Source: Tissierellia bacterium (GTDB taxonomy: Bacteria; Bacillota_A; Clostridia; Tissierellales; Peptoniphilaceae). From it: a DNA stretch of 7,793 bases. The notes below the pieces were generated by a model. That model saw only the letters and a program-made list of their open reading frames with translations. It did not search any database and was not told where the DNA came from. A program made the translations under genes and the position numbers. Below are positions 5,436 through 7,793 of this stretch, in pieces (within the stretch, counting starts at the first letter, position 1; each line of letters opens with the position of its first letter). The stretch lies in assembly GCA_012728775.1 (NCBI GenBank), contig JAAYEN010000217.1, positions 1 to 7,793 on the forward strand, written 5' to 3'.

Positions 5436-6518
5436 TTAGTTAATGGCTACTTCTTTTGGTTGATTTTTTTCAATTTCATAAATCTTAGCAATGGTCCATA
5501 CTAAACCTACAGCTATGATTATATGCCCTATTCCACTGATTCCATCGATTACTGGTCTATTTATAGTTTCTTGACCCATACTTACTACTTCATAAATACC
5601 AATTACCATAATATTTACAACTGACAGCGTGAAGCCAGATACGTAAATATAAATTGGTTTCTTTAACTTTCCAATTGTTTCGTTATCATAACTTTTTGTA
5701 ATTAAATATATAATAAGCATCACTGCAAATCCTAGAACCAAAGTATGAACATGAACTTTTCCTAAATGACTAGGTTCAGTATAATTATAAAACTTGGAAA
5801 ATTCTCTATAAAATGCTCCACCAGTTAAACCCATAATAGAGTTTAGAAAAGCTATTCCCAAAATATTTGACCCTTTAAATTCTCCTACAAAATATTTATA
5901 TCCTAACACAACTATCATTAGATAAGCAGCTGTCTTAGGCATCATTAACGCTCCTATTAACGGGAATTGTTCGCTCCACAACACTACTGGTATATAAAAT
6001 AAAAAACTCAATAGTATTAACAGCCACATATGATTAAGTCCTTCTTTGTTTCTTTCTTTGTAGGACCAAAATATGAGTAATGCTCCAAGAATTGCAAAAG
6101 GTATATTTCTATAAATTCCAAAAAGATAATTCCCAGGTACATTTCCCCACCCATTTTGTGGAAGTAAAACTAATCCAATTCTTAAAGCCGCTAATACGTA
6201 TACAATTATCCTTTTCGTATTATCTCGGTCTCCACTTTGATTTCGATAAAAATAATAATAAAATACATAAAAAAATGTCATAGTAATACTTGTAACAAAT
6301 TGCCCCCAAGATAATGCAAAACTATGTCCTTCAAAGCCTAGAGGACTTAAATGGGATATAATTCTTGGAATTAAATGAAACGCATCCCCAAGACCTAATA
6401 AAATTGCCATTGAGCCAAACAACTTAGCTCCCTTTTTCTTTTCTAGTAAAAGTCTACTTCCCAGTCCAATAACTAATGATAAATATAATATATCAAAAAT
6501 ACTTTCAAATATTGCCAT
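5436..6518 (-). CDS. Polytopic membrane protein: unknown N-terminal membrane domain fused to C-terminal DUF2871
   Basis: This 360-residue membrane protein has about ten or eleven hydrophobic segments. Residues about 216-347 match DUF2871: LTGGAFYREFSKF (231-243), the HxH motif in KVHVHTLVLGF (254-264; H256, H258) and DGISGIGHIIIAVGL (325-339; H332). The first 210 residues form a separate membrane domain with GDAFHLIPRI (44-53, H48), GHSFALSWGQFVTSITM (64-80, H65) and ALMMPKTAAYL (190-200); I do not recognise a characterised function for it. DUF2871 proteins are usually about 130-150 residues and stand alone, so this is a two-domain form. Paired histidines in membrane helices recall heme-binding oxidase or NnrS-like proteins, but that is speculation. 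The ATG directly follows the TAG of the TetR gene, so this is probably the regulator's target. GGAGTT (6530-6525) supplies the ribosome binding site. Confidence 0.78.
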   Translation of the reverse strand: MAIFESIFDILYLSLVIGLGSRLLLEKKKGAKLFGSMAILLGLGDAFHLIPRIISHLSPLGFEGHSFALSWGQFVTSITMTFFYVFYYYFYRNQSGDRDNTKRIIVYVLAALRIGLVLLPQNGWGNVPGNYLFGIYRNIPFAILGALLIFWSYKERNKEGLNHMWLLILLSFLFYIPVVLWSEQFPLIGALMMPKTAAYLMIVVLGYKYFVGEFKGSNILGIAFLNSIMGLTGGAFYREFSKFYNYTEPSHLGKVHVHTLVLGFAVMLIIYLITKSYDNETIGKLKKPIYIYVSGFTLSVVNIMVIGIYEVVSMGQETINRPVIDGISGIGHIIIAVGLVWTIAKIYEIEKNQPKEVAIN

Positions 6519-7091
6519 CTAATTAACTCCTTTTGTTATCCAACAAACATATTGTTGATATTTTTTAATAAATTCTTCCTTCGTCCAATTTTCTTTATAA
6601 TTTCTTTTGATAATTGTATGAATTACTCCCTTAAGATAATGCATTTGTTCTAAATCTAGTCCACCTATCTTTTTATCACCTGTAATTACTTTCCCATGAT
6701 AGTCGTGAACTCCAATCCATCTTTCATTTAAATTTTCATCCCAATAAAGATAACTATTCTTATAGATCATATAACTTTCTTTTTCGAATAGAATCTCAGA
6801 AAGCTCCTTTCCATAATCAATTAAAGCCTGCTCCAGACTTTCATAATCATGTTGAATGATATTCACAAATACTCTATGAATGTCAACAACTTCCTGATTG
6901 AGTATTTCGAAGTAAGCATCTTCTAAATCTTCAAAATATTGATAAAAACTCCCTCTGGCTATACCCAGCTTTTCTACAATTTCTGATACTGTAACTTCAT
7001 GAAAAGGCTTCTCTTGAAAAAGTTTTTTCAATACTTCAATTACTTTTTCTTTTTTTTCTGGTTTTAAATTATTAAATGTATCTTTTGCCAT
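6519..7091 (-). CDS. TetR/AcrR-family transcriptional regulator
   Basis: This 190-residue one-component regulator has an N-terminal helix-turn-helix at about 12-62, with KKEKVIEVLKKLFQEKPFHE (13-32), TVSEIVEKLGIARGSFYQYF (34-53) and the usual following EDLEDAYFEIL. The rest is a helical ligand-binding and dimerisation domain without a recognisable subfamily motif; it contains aromatic-rich stretches (YMIYKNSYLYW, 107-117) that could line a hydrophobic pocket. The gene is first of a two-gene unit with a membrane protein whose start codon abuts its stop. AGGAGA (7101-7096) supports the start. Two palindromes at 7105-7120 and 7141-7153 flank the transcription start and are likely operators, so autorepression is expected. 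The ligand is unknown. Confidence 0.92.
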   Translation of the reverse strand: MAKDTFNNLKPEKKEKVIEVLKKLFQEKPFHEVTVSEIVEKLGIARGSFYQYFEDLEDAYFEILNQEVVDIHRVFVNIIQHDYESLEQALIDYGKELSEILFEKESYMIYKNSYLYWDENLNERWIGVHDYHGKVITGDKKIGGLDLEQMHYLKGVIHTIIKRNYKENWTKEEFIKKYQQYVCWITKGVN

Positions 7092-7104
7092 AATTTCTCC
7101 TATA

Positions 7105-7120
7105 TTTTATCGCGATAAAA
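7105..7120. promoter_or_regulatory. Perfect 16-base palindrome in the tetR leader
   Basis: TTTTATCGCGATAAAA is perfectly symmetrical and contains a CGCG core that stands out in this AT-rich DNA. It lies about 6-21 bases downstream of the predicted start site and 14 bases before the TetR start codon. It could be a second TetR operator or the site of another regulator. As RNA it would have no loop, so DNA binding is more likely than a hairpin function. Confidence 0.6.
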
Positions 7121-7132
7121 CAGTACCATTTT

Positions 7133-7161
7133 AGTATAAGTGACACAGTGTCATAAATCAA
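7133..7161 (-). promoter_or_regulatory. Sigma-70-type promoter of the tetR-DUF2871 unit
   Basis: On the minus strand TTGATT (7161-7156) and TATACT (7138-7133) are separated by 17 bases; both boxes are close to consensus. The predicted start is near 7126, with a leader of about 35 bases. The spacer is almost filled by the palindrome at 7141-7153. Confidence 0.75.
7141..7153. promoter_or_regulatory. Candidate TetR operator in the promoter spacer
   Basis: TGACACAGTGTCA is a perfect 13-base palindrome around one central base, sitting between the -35 and -10 boxes. Such placement is classic for repression by a TetR-type dimer. The symmetry is seen; the binding is inferred. Confidence 0.72.
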
Positions 7162-7186
7162 GTTAAATTAAATAATTATTTATACT

Positions 7187-7228
7187 AATAAAAAAACATT
7201 TAGCTATAACTTTCGCTAAATGTTTTTT
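7187..7228 (-). terminator. Rho-independent terminator after ogt
   Basis: A 14-base perfect stem (7191-7204 with 7215-7228; core ACATTTAGC/GCTAAATGT with A and T ends) encloses a 10-base loop. On the minus strand the second arm ends in a T-run that continues to 7190 (TTTTTTT), then ATT. It begins 12 bases after the ogt stop. The plus strand also has six T, so it could act both ways, but no plus-strand gene reads into it. Confidence 0.88.
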
Positions 7229-7240
7229 ACTATAAATCTT

Positions 7241-7702
7241 TTATTTGTTCTTTTTTTCTAAATTCAATAAAAATTCTTTTTTATCCAACCCGCCACCAAA
7301 TCCAACTAGTTTTCCGTCAGATCCGATGACTCTATGACAGGGAGCAATTATTGCAATGGGGTTTTTATTGTTAGCAAGTCCTACTGCTCTGTATCCTTTT
7401 GGACAATTTACAATTTCCGACATGTCTTTATAAGACCTAGTCTCTCCATAAGGTATAGTAATTAATGCATTCCAACATTTTTTTTGAAATTCTGTTCCGT
7501 AAAATTTAAGTGGTAAATCGAAATGTTTTCTCTTGCCTTGAAAATATTCTTCTAATTGATCTATCGCATCTTGAATAACTTTAGTTTTTTCTTCTTTTCC
7601 CTCTTTTTGAACTTTCCCAAAATCTAGGCCTATCAAATTCTCTCCTTCTGATGTTAATGTTAAAGTTTCAATTGGGCTTTCATAATAAAAATAGCTTTTC
7701 AT
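7241..7702 (-). CDS. ogt: Methylated-DNA--[protein]-cysteine S-methyltransferase
   Basis: This 153-residue suicide repair protein removes alkyl groups from O6-alkylguanine (and O4-alkylthymine) in DNA by transferring them to its own cysteine. The active site is in IAPCHRVIGSDG (119-130, C122), followed by KLVGFGGGLDKKEFLL (131-146). The DNA-binding domain shows FQKKCWNALITIPYGETRSY (72-91) and the arginine-finger segment RAVGLANNKNPI (105-116). The N-terminal domain is short, as in Ogt-type rather than Ada-type proteins, and no Ada regulatory domain is fused. The start is set by GGAGGA (7712-7707). It begins 8 bases after the stop of an upstream membrane-protein gene, so it is probably co-transcribed with that gene; the two functions need not be linked. 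The protein appears intact. Confidence 0.95.
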   Translation of the reverse strand: MKSYFYYESPIETLTLTSEGENLIGLDFGKVQKEGKEEKTKVIQDAIDQLEEYFQGKRKHFDLPLKFYGTEFQKKCWNALITIPYGETRSYKDMSEIVNCPKGYRAVGLANNKNPIAIIAPCHRVIGSDGKLVGFGGGLDKKEFLLNLEKKNK

Positions 7703-7710
7703 TCTTCCTC

Positions 7711-7793
7711 CTAAATTATTCCCATATTAGATAAAATTAATATTGCTAAGAATATAACTATAGAGTTAATAATTGTAGTGTAAACTATAATCA
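7711..7793 (-). CDS. C-terminal end of a hydrophobic membrane protein (partial, runs off window end)
   Basis: The last 26 codons of a minus-strand reading frame end with TAG at 7713-7711. The peptide IIVYTTIINSIVIFLAILIL followed by SNMGII is strongly hydrophobic and looks like a final transmembrane helix. The other two minus-strand frames carry stops in this stretch. The stop codon overlaps the ribosome binding site of ogt, a typical operon junction. Too little is visible to name a family. Confidence 0.6.
   Translation of the reverse strand, partial: IIVYTTIINSIVIFLAILILSNMGII

Noticed and set aside
6080..6283. Plus-strand reading frame inside the DUF2871 fusion gene
   Set aside because: It is antisense to a strongly supported membrane protein and shows no independent coding signs.
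5436..6518. Two separate genes joined by a sequencing error or lost stop
   Set aside because: The frame is continuous with no internal ribosome binding site at the domain border near residue 215, so a genuine fusion is the simpler reading, although the single sequence cannot exclude an assembly error.

Overview
The window looks like the chromosome of a low-GC, AT-rich Gram-positive anaerobe (Bacillota; Clostridia/Tissierellia type, for example the Peptoniphilus, Anaerococcus or Tissierella neighbourhood). This rests on base composition, strong GGAGG ribosome binding sites, a sigma-54 activator paired with an amino-acid degradation operon, and the family make-up. The genus is a guess. I saw no rRNA, tRNA, CRISPR array, insertion sequence or integrase.

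Region 1 (1-3001) is a compact amino-acid catabolism module. The 5' part of a sigma-54-dependent activator (minus strand, cut by the window edge) is divergent from a two-gene plus-strand operon. That operon encodes a DAACS-family amino acid:cation symporter and an iron-sulfur L-cysteine desulfidase / L-serine dehydratase-like enzyme. The 174-base intergenic region holds a near-perfect -24/-12 sigma-54 promoter (411-427) and, about 65-100 bases upstream of the predicted start site, three copies of TGCAAAAT that are good candidates for the activator binding site. The likely logic is that substrate is sensed, the activator switches on the operon, a neutral amino acid is imported, and it is deaminated or desulfurated. 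The transporter lacks the arginine that binds a side-chain carboxylate, which favours a neutral substrate such as cysteine or serine over a dicarboxylate.

Region 2 (3036-5366, minus strand) is a GntR (YtrA-type) regulator, ABC ATPase, ABC-2 permease and DUF952 operon. The genes abut or overlap, or are 24 bases apart for the last one. A palindromic operator overlaps the -10 box of the predicted promoter, so autoregulation is expected.

Region 3 (5381-7161, minus strand) is a TetR-family regulator followed with zero spacing by a polytopic membrane protein that joins an uncharacterised N-terminal membrane domain to a C-terminal DUF2871 domain. The promoter has one palindrome in its -35/-10 spacer and a second just downstream of the predicted start site. 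A strong terminator ends the unit.

Region 4 (7187-7793, minus strand) holds ogt, a suicide DNA-alkyl repair methyltransferase, with its own terminator, preceded by the last 26 codons of a hydrophobic protein that runs off the window. No intergenic stretch exceeds 300 bases.
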